From contig SMMW01000013.1 in NCBI GenBank assembly GCA_004794655.1, positions 1,085,501 through 1,149,500 on the forward strand: DNA of 64,000 bases, read 5' to 3'. The notes beneath the pieces are model-generated. The model ran no database searches. It was not told the origin of the DNA and saw only the letters and a program-made list of their open reading frames with translations. Shown piece by piece: positions 1-12,373 of this stretch. Each line of letters starts with the position of its first letter. Position 1 is the stretch's first letter. The position numbers were made by a program, and so were the translations under genes. This DNA comes from Marisa cornuarietis. Lineage: Eukaryota > Mollusca > Gastropoda > Architaenioglossa > Ampullariidae.

Positions 1-303
1 GAGGGAGTTAATTACTCGAATACCAAAAGGGCTCATATTCTGTGAGGCGATGAACTTTTTCCTCTGCCCAAGCTGTCGAACTTTGACCTGGTCGGTTCCC
101 TGTCTGCGGAGAACGGGCGAGGTTGCAAAACGTTCCTCTCATTATTCCCCTTATTAGCATTAGCAACCTGACTCAGATATTCACCCGTTTGTCTCCAGTT
201 ATAACCGCACGCGAAAACCGCCTCGCGCTCTTAAAAGAAGTCAAACCCCCTAGAGAAATTTATGTTCAGGCCTGCATTCAAGCCGGCAGGAATCTATCAT
301 AGA
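1..303. other. No gene recognised; unannotated sequence
   Basis: Ordinary mixed-composition DNA. One short stretch (about 50-140) reads as a plausible peptide, but it has no upstream start, splice site or recognisable family, so no gene is called. Confidence 0.5.
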
Positions 304-338
304 TTTTTTATTTATTTATTTATTTATTTATTTATTTC
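304..338. repeat. (TTTA)n microsatellite
   Basis: About eight uninterrupted TTTA/ATTT units are visible. It is a simple tetranucleotide repeat and could also be the A-rich tail of an old retroelement on the minus strand, but no body is recognisable beside it. Confidence 0.9.
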
Positions 339-2446
339 TCAGACTGTTTGTTGAAGGTCTTCTGTACGATTTCAGTGAAGAAGCTAAACAGCCGCCAAAT
401 CACCAGGCGCGTTTGCCCAGCGAATGAACCCCAGCTCATAAATATTTGACCACATCCAACCCTGTCCTATCTTGTCGCTGAAGTCTCCGAATGAATGACC
501 CCCCCCCCCACAAGTTATCCCCCACAACAGAGAACACCAATACACACCTCTTTATCAGCCCCAGCTCAAGACTTCGCAGACTCGAGAACGCAAGTCCTTG
601 TCTTCCTGTGTGTCTATATCTGTAGGTGAAGCACGGTGTTGGCACACGGCACAGACCCACCACTCGCAGACCTCCACTGCCCCATGTAAATACGGGCCAT
701 GTGTGCACGGCAGCACGCGAAGCGACATTCTGCACGTGCGACAACATAAAGCCATTAACAGAATGACGCTGCGCGGCCTGGCCAGTACCTACCCGCCACT
801 CGGTCCTTTTGCGGGTCCGAGTTCATCTTAGCGGAACCCAGACTCGGGTGGTACCGAAGGCTGGAGTGGTGTGTGTGTGTGTGGGGTGGGGAGGGAGGGG
901 ATAACTTTTGCCACCTGCACAGTGAGATCGCACCAGCTCCTCCACCCAGCCATCCACCCACCCTGTTAATCATCCCTAACTGCACCTTAATACGCGAGCG
1001 CCGACACGGTGCCCGGGACACCCGCTGTGAGCGCTGCAGACGGAGCCTGCACATCACCTGTCGGCTCACCTGTCACAAGGTAATACGAGCGAACATTGTA
1101 AACACGCTGATTACAAAAACAACTGATGCCTGGTGACCGACACAGAACATCCATCTTGACAGCCCTGCGCAAGGCGTGAACAAGTCTCAACTTTTGTGTG
1201 TGTGTGTGTAGCAGTTTTAACAGCAGCAGCAACAGCAGCGGGGGCAGCAGCAACAAACATCACACCTACCCGCGAGCGGTGTCTCCCGTGAGATTAAATA
1301 TACCACAGTCTGAAACACGCCACCATCCTGGCGGAGGCCAAGTCCACGCGTTCAAAAGTGTCAGCGACATTTGTTCTGCCTCACCGAGTGCGTGACAGTG
1401 GGAGGATGTGTAAAGTGTCTGGCTTTGAAAAAAAAAAAGGAAAAAAAAAATCGATGGACTAGGCAATCGGGTGTCGGTGCGACTGGCTGACAGTTGGAGC
1501 GACAAACAAAGGGGCTAGACAGTCCATTACCCAGCCGGCGAGGCAGGCACCTCGAAGAAAAAACCAGACAAGAAGACAAACAGGAAGACAGGAAGCAGTT
1601 ATGTTACTGGGAGAAACATTCAGACAATGGCTGGACCCGTCTGCACGCACGCACGCACACATTTCTGCAAATGTGCACGACTGAGAAGAGGGTTGGGTTT
1701 TTGGCAAAGGCTGTAATGTAATAAAAGGGTTTAATTATAAGCTAGACATTTTTTTTTGGCGTGGCAAATTGTAAACTTAATGATCTTGAAATTTACTCAT
1801 GCATCTCAGATCGTGAGTTGAAAAGTTCGAACATCCTTTGCGATGCAGTCGTTCGCGTTGAAAATGTTCGCTTGTGATGAGTCTAATTTCGTAATGCGAT
1901 TTCTAGCTGACAAGTATTTTACATCATTTTGTTTCTCTTAAGTTACCGGTGTCATCGACCGGGCGCCATTCTGGGAGCAGTGCGGACCGTTAAGTGTTTC
2001 CCTCTGTGCGCGTGCAGATTGTTAAGGTCAAGGTGACGGCCATTTTGTGCATTACGCCTTGAACCATGAGTTTTTTTTTATCTCAAGAAATTTTTCTCTC
2101 AAGAAAATATTCATTGGGTGTAAAGTCTAAAAAAAAACAACTCAAAAATGCCATTGGCATTCCAGATTGAGTTTGTGTTATGCCAGTTGACTGAATGTAA
2201 TCGATTTCTAGTTCTCACATTTTACTCTCTTTGTTTTGCTTTATTCTGTTAATGGCTGAATTGGAAAAACATCGACCTTCACGAGAATATTTTGTAAGCG
2301 CGGCTTGAAGTGCAGATCAGGCAAAAGCTACAAAAATACTCATCAAGAACTTGTGAACACCAATACCTAACGGCAGCGTTAATGAAGAAAATTTCATTGC
2401 CTTTGTGCGCAGATATATCCTTGTAGCTGATTAATAAACAAACACG

Positions 2447-2449
<3 letters not shown>
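339..2449. other. Gene-free stretch with short simple repeats
   Basis: Open frames on both strands here are under 105 codons and overlap one another. Visible features are a C-run near 500, short GT tracts near 866 and 1195, a (CAG)-rich run near 1215-1255 and A-runs near 1428-1450. From about 1700 to 2450 the DNA is AT-rich. No exon with convincing splice signals was seen. Confidence 0.5.

Positions 2450-2514
<65 letters not shown>
2450..2514. repeat. (CA)n microsatellite
   Basis: About 32 uninterrupted CA units. The long cysteine/valine translation on the minus strand is only this repeat read in frame. Confidence 0.97.
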
Positions 2515-2517
<3 letters not shown>

Positions 2518-2829
2518 GATCTCAAATTATATCCTTACCTAAATATGTTCGTGTCAGGGGTAGACTGTTTTGATGCAGTCCACGTTGTCCTCCTTCATTG
2601 GCCAGCGAAGACAAACACCAACAGAAACAACGCTGGGTACCAGCACCAGCACCAGCAGCAGTTAATGCACTCCCGACCTAACAGAGAAAACAAACAAAGG
2701 CCGATGGTGGTCGTCTTTGACTGGACCGCACAACCTAGCGCTCGCTGTGTTGCTGTCTGTACATATCTCCTGTCTTCTGGTGAACGTGGGACATCGGACA
2801 GGACTTTGCAAGACCGCAGTCAGGTTTGT

Positions 2830-3060
2830 ATTGAGCGGTGTGTTGACCAAGAGAACGATTGCCAACGTGGCAACACGATTATCGCTCGGACATCACACCC
2901 CCAAGAACAGGAGTTTGAATCCTCTTGTTGATCCGTCTAGGGTGGCGCACACACCGAGACCCCTGTCACCTCTCGTGACAACGTCATGTGTAAATAGAGA
3001 CAGTAGTTTGTTCCCTCCAAAAAAGTGGCAGCACGACTGGAATAAAGTAATAAATAAATG
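2830..3060 (+). mobile_element. Possible tRNA-derived SINE, diverged
   Basis: A box-B-like internal promoter (GAGTTTGAATCC, 2911-2922) lies about 65-75 bases after a weak box-A-like segment near 2843-2855. The unit ends in an A/T-rich tail with AATAAAGTAATAAATAAATG near 3040-3060, as SINE tails often do. The body does not obviously match the better SINE copies at 18.9, 41.4 and 45.0 kb. It may be a different family, or the box-B match may be chance. Confidence 0.3.
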
Positions 3061-4953
3061 TCAGGTTGACGTAAACTGCCCAGTTTGCAGATCCACCTTG
3101 TGTATGAGAACAAGTCGACTAGGAGTAGGTCGTGGGAGGGGTCTTTCCATGGTCACACAACATGCTGTAGTGAAGTGCATCCCAGCCTGATGGCCTTTTA
3201 AACGGTGCATCCGTGTCGGACACGGTGTCTGAAGCTGGTGTTGTAGTATTCTGTTTACCGGCTGGGTGCTGCCAGGTGTGCTAGTCTGAAAAGAAAACAA
3301 AGAGAGCAGAGTTGACATGTGGATCCACTTAAATTGAGCTAACCTGCAGCCAATCGCTGCTTTGCGAGCAGCAGGCGCCACCGCCCCAACTCCCTTAGCA
3401 CACGCCATTGCCCTTGCATAGGAGTGCATTTGTCTCCCCTTCCAACCCCCTCTACCTCATCTGAAGTTCCTCCCTTGCCCCTCCTCACCTGTCTTGCTCT
3501 GTTTCCATTCATGGCGTTGCGTCAATAATCTGACTGACGATGAAATTCACTTTTCAATTGCTGTAAGTGTCTGATGGAGTACAAAAGCGAACTTTTGACC
3601 TGGAAGTGTTAGGCGGAGGAGCAACCTAACGACGCACATCCATCAAACGTAGTGTGAACAGAAGCGAGGTCAGGGTGCCAACAGCAATTTTAGCTTGAAG
3701 AACGAAACTACTAAGGGAAAAGTGAAATGAATCAAATGAAATCTTAAAATACGACATAAATTAAAGATCACTCAAAATATTCTGATGACTTCATCCTCCC
3801 CCTCGATACATTGTCGTTAAACAGAATGGATCCGCAAAAGAACAAGTGGGACCACCACTATTGCAAGTTGGGTATTGAAATGTATTCGTAACTCCAGCTG
3901 TCATAAAGTTAACCACACAAGTTCATATCCTCCTTACGATAATTTGTAATTAATATTGCATTGCAGTCTGTGAGACGTTTAAACAATTGTTAAATAAAGA
4001 AAATGGATGACTGTTGCCTGCTGGACCAAAGGCTGGGTCGTGGGGGAGAGTTGTGTACAAGAGGGGCAGGTAAGCGGATGACGACAGGAAGGCTTATCGT
4101 CTGCCCCTGAGTCTGGTTCCGGCTTTTCAGTCATCTGCAGGCTTCCGACGACCTCGACAGCGATATCAGTTTGAAAAGAAGTTGGGAGGTGGGCGGTATA
4201 ACGACGTGGATAGGGGTAGTGGGGGAACTTGCTGTCTCCCTTAGTCATCGTTCTTATTGGCCAGATTAAATCCGGCGGCATTGGCAGACTGACGATTCCC
4301 TGGCGGCCAAGTTGCACAACTGCTGTCCGACATGGCTCTGTTTGTGTAGAAGAGCTGAGCTTCTGTGGACTCGTTTGTTGGGAGGGTTCATCCAGGACGA
4401 AATGTCCATCGAGCGGCACCCAGGGTGCCACCTGGGATCTACGTCCGCTCTGCTGAGTGCGAGACAGAACGGAGGAAAGGGGAAGCCATATGCGACACCA
4501 TTCGACACCAGCATCGGCAGCCACTCCCAGACCTTCCGACATAATCTCGTCTGCACCACTCACCAACCCCGTGCCCTCTGGACCACTGGGTGGTGGTGGT
4601 GGTGGGAGGGGAGAGAACCGAGACTGACCGCACAGGACCAGAGAAACGCAAGAGCCACATGCACCTTTATTCGAGCACCGGATTGTCTGCGCCTGAGCTT
4701 ATCGCACCGAAACGCGCGATGACCCCAGCACACCGGGTATCGATCAGCTGTAAGAAGCGCGAGCAACATTTGCAGACGTTTTGCTCTTTTATCTACCTCT
4801 CTTGTTTATATTTAGCATAGGTATGACAATGCGCTTACCCATGGAAAGTTATTGGAGGACTAAAAATGTGGAGTTTTTTTTTTTTAAACCCGAGTTAAGA
4901 ACTTTGAGTTCGTTGCACTTGTGTCTTGTTTGAATCTGTCTTGACTCCCAATG
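3061..4953. other. No supported gene; long but unconvincing open frame
   Basis: The longest open frame is on the minus strand (3979-4566, about 195 codons). It has no recognisable domain, begins at a non-ATG codon, and is overlapped by open frames on both strands, so it is not called as a gene. The rest is unremarkable apart from a T-run near 4873 and a CCAAT-containing segment near 3350. Confidence 0.45.
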
Positions 4954-5025
4954 CATTTGTCGTTGATAACTGTCGTAGCCTTGCTAATTCATTTGTCGTT
5001 GATAACTGTCGTAGCCTTGCTAATT
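4954..5025. repeat. Perfect 36-bp tandem duplication
   Basis: Two identical 36-base copies (4954-4989 and 4990-5025) are followed by the first few bases of a third. They read in frame as the same 12 residues twice, but no gene is supported around them. Perfect identity points to a recent duplication. Confidence 0.95.
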
Positions 5026-6868
5026 CATTTGAGTCAATGTCCTTAACGGAACAGATATGCACGAAAGTAATACAGCCTTTTAATATAACCTTCCTAGAAA
5101 AAGATGTTCAAATGTTTGTCGTCCATATTTACCCAGTTAATCTCCATAATTAGCCAACCCGTTACTTTCCAACACATTTAGACATAATAAGACAAATTTC
5201 TGTTCAAGTAAAGCCTATATATTCACACAAAACGTGGTCAGACACAAAAAGATATGTTCAGATTTAAATCCCCAGGTGTACAGAATGACAACAAGGCATA
5301 TATATATATACCTGACAGTCAGCTATTCATCTTTCTGTTTCTAGCTCCTGACCGTCCGCTTCAGCTGGAGTTTGCGTCCTTTCAGTCCACGTGACTTGTC
5401 AGCCCCTCATCACTGAGAGCAGCAATGTGTTCCGCAGTCTCAAGTGTCTGTCGCCGTTGGAACTAACCACTCGAAATCTTAAGTTCGTGCGCACTGTGAC
5501 TACTCCGTATTTTCTCCTAGTTCCGTGTGTTACCCCAGACTCACCTTGCACTGTCAGTCCCTTTTATTCGTGCTGATTTGCCCCGGCATGCTTTCCGTGC
5601 AGGTGTATTTGTTGATGTGTCTGTCTGCTGACATATTTTGGTCTGCGTCCGTAGGTGCAGTGTATGAGTTTTATGTCTATTTATTTTGCTTTCGTAATGC
5701 ACTTTGAGCATTCTAGTAAACAATTTATTATATTTATATTTATTATTATTATTATTATTTCGTCTGTTCCTCTCTATCTGTACTGGACGGTCCGGTCACC
5801 AATACAGCGAGGGTTGGCTGTCCTGGGTTCAGCTTTCGTCTGGGGCACATTTTTTTTTTGGTTCTCTGCATGTGGCATCTGTTTAGAGGGTTGGCTGCCT
5901 TGCACGTGATATAGCCTTAGTTGCTGGCTCGGCGTAAAACACCGATTCCGTTCTCACTCTGTATGAATGTTTTTATAAGTGCGCGCGCATCTCTCAGTAT
6001 TTCTGGGCACGCTCTCGACGGTGAGAAGTGGCGAGCGGAGTTGTCGTGCATCTGAGACCTCTGCAAATGCACACAGCCATGTCTGACAGATTTGTGCAGT
6101 AACGTGAACCCTCCGAGTACCGCCGCCCTATGGCCTGACCCCCCTGAAGGAGCACCAGCAATCCCTTCTTCCCTACCTACCCTCTTATGCTGCAGGGTGC
6201 AATGCTTTGTTACGAACCAGCCCGCGTCCTCCCTCCCACCATCCTTCCCCTTTCCTCTGTCCCACCCTGTTCCTCCATTATCGATTTAGACGTGCGAATA
6301 TGAGCGGCCACCAAATATCAACTACGCCTTAGAATCTATTTTTAAAATTCCCATTCCACCAACGCCGCACTTGTAAATATTTAATCAATGTTAATCTATC
6401 GCCACCAAGCGCAAAACACATAAGGAGGAATAAAACAGACATGTAAGCCTCCTAGAGTTGGCAGCATCTTCGTGAGCTCCGCTGTTGTTGTGTAGACAGA
6501 ATGATATCACACCAAAAAGAGGACCCCACCACAGTCCTGAGCCCTGAGATAACGGTTAACACAGGAGATGAAGAAGCTGTGGCATCTGACAGGGGGAGGG
6601 GGGGAAGGACCAAACCTACTGTTCGTCGGTGACGTCAGAAACGAGAAATCCCACTGGCCGATGGCGGGGATCTCAGGGTGAGATGCGAACACAGATACGA
6701 GCGGGCGACTGTCATATATCATGCTTGTATTTCGCTCGCTATTGACCGATATGTTTGTCGTTCTTGGAGAGAACTCTTGGGGTTCTGTAAACCAGAAATA
6801 AATACCTTGCGATTACAATCGACATTAAGAGCGTAGCTGGTGGAATTGCCATAAATAATATAACGCAT

Positions 6869-6869
<1 letters not shown>
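5026..6869. other. No gene recognised
   Basis: AT-rich DNA with a short (TA) run near 5298 and an ATT run near 5735-5760. Scattered short open frames have no splice or domain support. A CRE-like TGACGTCA-core site lies near 6630. Confidence 0.5.

Positions 6870-6919
<50 letters not shown>
6870..6919. repeat. (CA)n microsatellite
   Basis: About 25 uninterrupted AC units. Confidence 0.97.
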
Positions 6920-6922
<3 letters not shown>

Positions 6923-7345
6923 AACAGATTACAGCAGGGAGTCCCACAAAACAACTTTTTTTTTGAAAACCGTCAAGGAAAACAAACAGACAAACAGGTA
7001 AAAAATAATTATGTGAACGTGTTTGCCGGTTGGCAAGAAAGCGACATTTAATTGTCCTGCTCTCTCTCTCCCTCTCTCCTTCATGTCGCGGTAAATTTGT
7101 CAGGCAATAAAAAAGATAGATGAAGACGGAACTGTTGTTTATGTTGTCACTGAGAAACACAGTGAACACTGTGGAAGAGCCTTGGCCATTGTTGAGTCGT
7201 GCCCGTCTGTGATTTTATTTTTCCCACGACGTTTGGTTCTTTCATTAAAATATAGAAATAGTACTTCACTAAGATTAGCTGGTGACTATTTTGACTTAAA
7301 CTACGAGAGCGTAGTGGGTAGAGCGAATGGATTTTAATTCAGAAT
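6920..7345. other. No gene recognised
   Basis: AT-rich. Near 7300-7325 there is a box-A-like string (TAGTGGGTAGAGCG) that could be the first few dozen bases of a truncated tRNA-derived SINE ending in the microsatellite that follows. It is too short to call. Confidence 0.4.

Positions 7346-7394
<49 letters not shown>
7346..7394. repeat. (GT)n microsatellite
   Basis: About 23 TG units with one early TA interruption. Confidence 0.97.
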
Positions 7395-8139
7395 TAATTA
7401 AGTTTATAAAAGTGCACAGAAAAACATCAATACGTGGCATATTCGGTGGCTGGCCTCACACGATGTCACTGGTTAGACCTTAGACTCTGATAACCAGGTA
7501 CGCACAAACTTAATTCAGGTATATTTAAAAAAAATCATAAAAACACTAAACATGACAGGAAGGTAAATCAAAATAAGTTTAAAATTATGAGAAATATTGT
7601 TTCTCTCTCATTTTATCGTGAAATAACACCTTTTTGTACATTCCAAGGAAATAAGGTTTATTAAATTTTATTTCTCTATAGCCTTACGCTCAACTAATTA
7701 TCACTGGGATGTTTAGTTCTGTATTTAGCGAATTTTAATGCCCACCTTCCATGGAGAAATGAATAAACATAACTGATGATGATGAAAGGAATAGGCTCGA
7801 AAAGGGTGAAAAATTGCTAACCGTCTTTGCGTGTGCACTCGTGTCATCGTCGTTTTTGTAAAGGAAGGTACCTCTGGTCAAATTCAAATCTTCAAATTAA
7901 AGTCTTCACCTTCGCACCTTCATGAATGTTACTGTATTTAAATGCAGTTTACCTACTTAAATGATCGGATTCCGTTCTTTCTGTTGGAATAGTTCTGGAG
8001 TAAAATAATTGCTAAAAATGACTGAGTGGGTGGGCGGGTCCGATTGAATAGTTGCTGAAGGGGGCGGACGTATTTGTCTGTCTCGAACACAAAGAATTTT
8101 AATTTGACTGTTTGGTATGTAGCACAATCACACACAAAA
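7395..8139. other. No gene recognised
   Basis: AT-rich, with stop codons in all frames at short intervals. No repeat or exon signal worth naming. Confidence 0.55.
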
Positions 8140-8240
8140 TAGAAGAAGAAGAAGAAGAAAGAAGAAGAAAGAAGAAGAAGAAGGAAGAAGAAGAAGAAAG
8201 AAGAAAGAAGAAGAAAGAAGAAAGAAGAAGAAAGAAGAAG
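8140..8240. repeat. (GAA)n / (GAAA) polypurine microsatellite
   Basis: About 100 bases of pure G/A on the plus strand, alternating GAA and GAAA units. Homopurine mirror-like tracts of this kind can adopt triplex structure; that is known of the sequence class and not shown here. Confidence 0.95.
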
Positions 8241-10885
8241 TTAAATCGAGAATTGAATATATAATGTTACTGGTAAAGTTAAGGTTTGAGTTTGGATTAG
8301 GTAGCTTCGGATTATTAGGGCTAGGGTTTGGGTTTTGAACTGGAGCTGGAGTTTGGTTTGAAGGTTGATAACAACGTGTGTAGACGAAATAATCGAGTAT
8401 AAACGCTGTTCAATTTGGTATGAAAGCAAAACTTGCTGCCAGGAGACCTGGCATCATCTAAAAATTAGCTAACACATATACACAAGGGGAATTGGTTTTA
8501 CAGTCAGCGACAGGATATGTTGTTTCCAAAATGAAAGGGTGGGTGATGCCATCAGCTATTCCGAAGAGGAAAAAGAAACTTCTACGAAAACAGCATTAAA
8601 ATATTTATCACGAAAAAATCTGCATGTGTCTTCACATCTTTAGAAGTTCATTTCAAATTCAGTCAATACGGATTCTAAGCTAGGCACGCTTTCAGCCTTG
8701 TCGTGAGGTTCCTGCCCTAAATCTTCACGCTTGTGGTCCAATTATCGCTTTTATTACTAGAGCATCTTGAAATAAAACTTGTGACAGAATCTGCATTAGG
8801 TGTTGTCACATTGGTCACGAGACTTCTCCTATTTGCTTGAAAGGCACATTTTGTCCACACTCCTTGAGTGGTCGCACAGCATTCATTCATTCATTCATTC
8901 TTGTTGGCTATTTTCGTAATCTTACTAGGTATGGTATCGAAGTGTGGACTAGTACAAGTCTCACAGTAAGCTTTCTATTAAAGTGATATCTAGCTTCGGG
9001 ATTCTGATGCTTTAGTGTACAAAATCCTGAGTGAGGCAGCGAATGTGAGAGGTGCTCAAACTGAGACTTTAGTACTCGGCGAATCTGAAATAGAGGCGAT
9101 CTGGACCAAGCTCTCAGGGGCGGACTATGGCTTGTGGAATGGCTGTGCGGCGTCCGAAGCTAACTCAAGGAAATGTGGCTATGTATTATGGCGCACATTC
9201 TTTCTTAAGTTTTTACTTCAGTTCAAGCACCTTTGAACAACCAAACTGCCCCAGCCCCCATCATGCTCTTCATATTCATACGCCTTGCGCAAATATTCAT
9301 CGAACACAGCCACAGAGAAAGAACAAATGCGTGTCATAAAAATACTAACAAAAGACAGCAAAAAAAAAAAAAAAAAGAACAAAAATGTTAAACGAAGAAA
9401 TAAAGAGAAAAAAGACTTAAATGAAGGGAAAATAGAAGATGAAGGCAAAAGATAAAAGTAACTAGGTCGATTGATTAGGAATGTCAATGTCCATTCATTT
9501 TCCATCCCCTTTCATCAATGGAATGGACCATTTCCGCTTTCAGAGAATGTTTTATTAACGTTAAAATAATCGACGGAGTGTGGCCTTCAATCCCAGATGG
9601 CTAGCAATAGCCACCGTGCAGATAGTTTTGGCTGCGACCAGGAGGTGGATTTGGCAGACACACAGCAGCCTCGTTTTTGGTTACCGTGTGCTCAAACGAA
9701 AGCAAAAGCAAAACAGACAGAAAGAACTTTGAGAAGGTTGCAAAAATCTACACAAACTGCGTGCATCTTAATGCAGATCTTGAGAGAGAAGCTGAGGAGA
9801 GAACAAACACAGCTTAGGAGACTAATATTTACGGAGCCATTCTCCCCCACCGGCGCAAACGGGAGCCAGCGCTGGTCAAAATGGAGGCGCGTCACCACAA
9901 GGGAAAAGTAGAGGGCGCTTGTTGCTGATTGTCTTCCTTATAATGGCGTTGGCAACAATCAGGGGAGAGAAGCCTGGGGCGATGTTTTATTTATCGTCGT
10001 TCTCTACCTACCACGTGTACTGATGCAATGACATGCGAAAGGCGCAACTTGATAGCACGGGGAATGGCTCTGCTACAACAAGTTTCACCCCAACCCACCC
10101 CAAGCCCTCCCCCACCCCCCCCGTTAATATTTTTATCCTTTTCTTGGCCGGTCCTGCCAGCGAGAGGGCCAGAAACGTGCCACAAAAATGTCCACGGTAG
10201 CCATTAGCTGGTGAAGAGGTTTTGCTGGCATTTTGTAAAGGCTAGATGCTTTATGTTTATGCAAAAGATAATGTATAGGAGACAACACGGGTGGAATCCT
10301 TTTTACACCAAATTGCATTCAGATAGATTCGCATGGCGACAGCCTATGTGTCATGCCCATTGGCGATACAGAATCAGGGTGGTACTTAAAAAGGTTGGGG
10401 GTGGAGGCTTGAAGCCGGGATCGATACCAATTCTTCACTCTTGAATAGAACTTCTTTGAGGGAAAGATATTCACAAGACGAAATGCATTAATCATTGAGG
10501 GCCGGCGGCTGAAACGTGCAAACACTTCAAACGAACACACACAAGCAAACAGGCAATAATTTTCCCGAGGAAAAAGGAAACATGTATACATTTATTCTTG
10601 GCTGCCGTTAAAAAAAAGACGAATAGCACTAAAGACAAGGTTGATTTGAAAGACGTGCAGCACTAAAAAAATAAGTTTTATCTGAAAGATATACTATCGC
10701 TCTCTCTCTCTCTTTCTTATGCATGTACTTGTCTCAGATCGACTTATGTTTGAGAGAAGATGCCGTTAACTTATTTAACAATTTTTTTTGTCAGTCGTCC
10801 CCGACGTTTTTTCACTGAATTCTGAGAACGAGGCAAACTCGATTTGCACTACACTCCCTCCATAGACTGGTAGTGTCCATGTGCT
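8241..10885. other. Gene-free stretch, mainly AT-rich
   Basis: Contains a degenerate GGGTTT/TTAGGG-like patch near 8310-8335, a (CATT)n run at 8880-8900, and an A-run near 9360-9376 with an A-rich downstream stretch. An 80-100 codon frame near 9600-9910 has no family match I know. A CT run lies near 10700. No exon with adequate signals was seen. Confidence 0.5.
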
Positions 10886-11285
10886 GTCATGTCGAAATGT
10901 TGTAATGTCATAAGAGGGCCATGTCGGAATATTGTAATATCATAAGAGGGACATGTCGGAATGGTCTTATATCATAAGAGGGACATATCGGAATATTGTA
11001 ATATCATAAGAGGGACATGTTGGAATATTGTAATATCATAAGAGGGACATATCGGAATATTGTAATATCATACGAGGGATATGTCGGAATGTGGAAGTGT
11101 CGGGAGACGGACAGGTCTGAATGTTGTAATGCTGGAAGACTGAAATGTCGGATTGTTGCAGTGTCAGATTGATAACGGAGGGTTGATATGTCGGTATTTT
11201 GTGGTTTCAGTGGCTTGACTATCGGTATGTTTTAGCGGCGGTATGTCGTACTGTTGGCGGAGGAGGTGGTTGACGTGTCGGTACG
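10886..11285. repeat. 32-bp tandem repeat array (minisatellite)
   Basis: The unit begins CATGTCGGAATATTGTAATA and recurs every 32 bases, at 10888, 10920, 10952, 10984, 11016, 11048 and 11080, with a few substitutions per copy. From about 11090 to 11285 the array decays into irregular copies that keep the 'TGTCGG' core. The units are contiguous with no unique spacers. Confidence 0.93.
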
Positions 11286-11379
11286 ATTGACCATTCAAGA
11301 TAAATAAATTATACAATAATCATATAATTTTACAGACAGAGAACCACGAACGATACGCGCCTGGAGCTGACTGAATATC

Positions 11380-11381
<2 letters not shown>
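11286..11381. other. Short AT-rich linker
   Basis: Sits between the 32-bp array and the next microsatellite. Nothing further seen. Confidence 0.5.

Positions 11382-11432
<51 letters not shown>
11382..11432. repeat. (CA)n microsatellite
   Basis: About 25 uninterrupted CA units. Confidence 0.97.
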
Positions 11433-11433
<1 letters not shown>

Positions 11434-11711
11434 TCCGGAAGGAATCATCAGCTGGGAAGCATTCATTCCAGTAAAGTGGCAGATAACAACACTAGGTGTG
11501 TCTGGCAGGAACGAATCCTAACCAAACAACCAGCCAATCACCTACATTAGGAAGTGAATACAACTTGCTTGTACAAACAGAAATGCCAGAGACTACAGGG
11601 CACCTTGCTCCAAGGTACTATATCACTTCTCTGATTACAAAGCCGACCAGCGAGCAAAGTGAAACGACCCACACGTGCGGTTCAGTGTCTTATGTGGATA
11701 TTCGCCGCTCA

Positions 11712-11845
11712 GGGTCCTGTGTTTGACGGATGGTCCTTGTGAAGGGTCCTGGTGTTGACGGATGGTCTTTGTGAAGGGTCCTGGGTTTGACGGATACTTT
11801 GTCTGTCTCACACAATACTGTTTTTGACGGATGTTCCTTGTAGCG
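11712..11845. repeat. Second 32-bp tandem repeat, unrelated sequence
   Basis: The core GACGGATGGTCCTTGTGAAG is repeated with starts at 11725, 11757, 11789 and, after a 37-base step, 11826. The first two spacings are exactly 32 bases, the same period as the array at 10.9 kb, but the sequence is different. Confidence 0.85.
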
Positions 11846-12116
11846 CGGACGCTGTGTTGTAATTAGCATCTGCAATTTTTTATGGACCAGAAACAACCCT
11901 CTTCGTTCATTACTTTAAGCAGACCACCGCCATTCTGTCCTTTTTGTCGATTTTTCTATGGCTCTTGACTTCCTCAGCAACTGCCTTGTTTTTCCTTCAC
12001 TTTTTTTCCCCGGCAGTGTGTCTCTACACCCACTACTGTAGGCCGCACGGACATTTCTTTGTATGAAAAAGCTTCAGGTACACATGGGACAGTTTACGGA
12101 GGTACATATGGAGCAG

Positions 12117-12373
12117 GCGCTGGTTGCACAACATGTTTCTAAACTTTAAAACCGTTCTAAAGAAGCAAAATCTCTTCTCTGCCATTCAGAACAAGAACAT
12201 ACAAAACATTTTACTGACGGGACGGAAAGTCAGACTTAAATAAATTTATCTTACTTAAAGCAGTTTTAGTTTAAAAAATTTTAAAATTGTGGTTTGCACT
12301 TTAAACTGATTATCTAAATAGATTTGAGGCCTAAAAGTGTTTAAAATTAGAAATGTGTTGTGCAACTGGCCCC
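12117..12373 (+). mobile_element. MITE, solo copy of the family also at 54 kb
   Basis: A roughly 257-bp element with terminal inverted repeats. The left end (GCTGGTTGCACAACATGTTT) is nearly the reverse complement of the right end (AATGTGTTGTGCAACTGGCC). The interior is A/T-rich with no coding capacity. The same sequence recurs at 53983-54248 and, inverted, at 54249-54468. This structure (short, TIR-bounded, multi-copy, non-coding) defines a miniature inverted-repeat transposable element. The parent transposase family is unknown to me and no clear target duplication is visible. The bases after the right end (TGAACTCT) resemble the start of the next unit in the 54-kb cluster, so this copy may once have had a neighbour. 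Confidence 0.85.

Noticed and set aside
3979..4566. 195-codon open frame on the minus strand
   Set aside because: It starts at a non-ATG codon, has no recognisable domain, and shares its DNA with similarly long frames on other frames and strands.
8300..8340. Telomere-like TTAGGG/GGGTTT patch
   Set aside because: Only two or three imperfect units in G/T-rich DNA, not an interstitial telomere array.
10886..11285. Regular repeats considered as a CRISPR array
   Set aside because: Units are contiguous with no unique spacers, there are no cas genes, and the DNA is eukaryotic in character.
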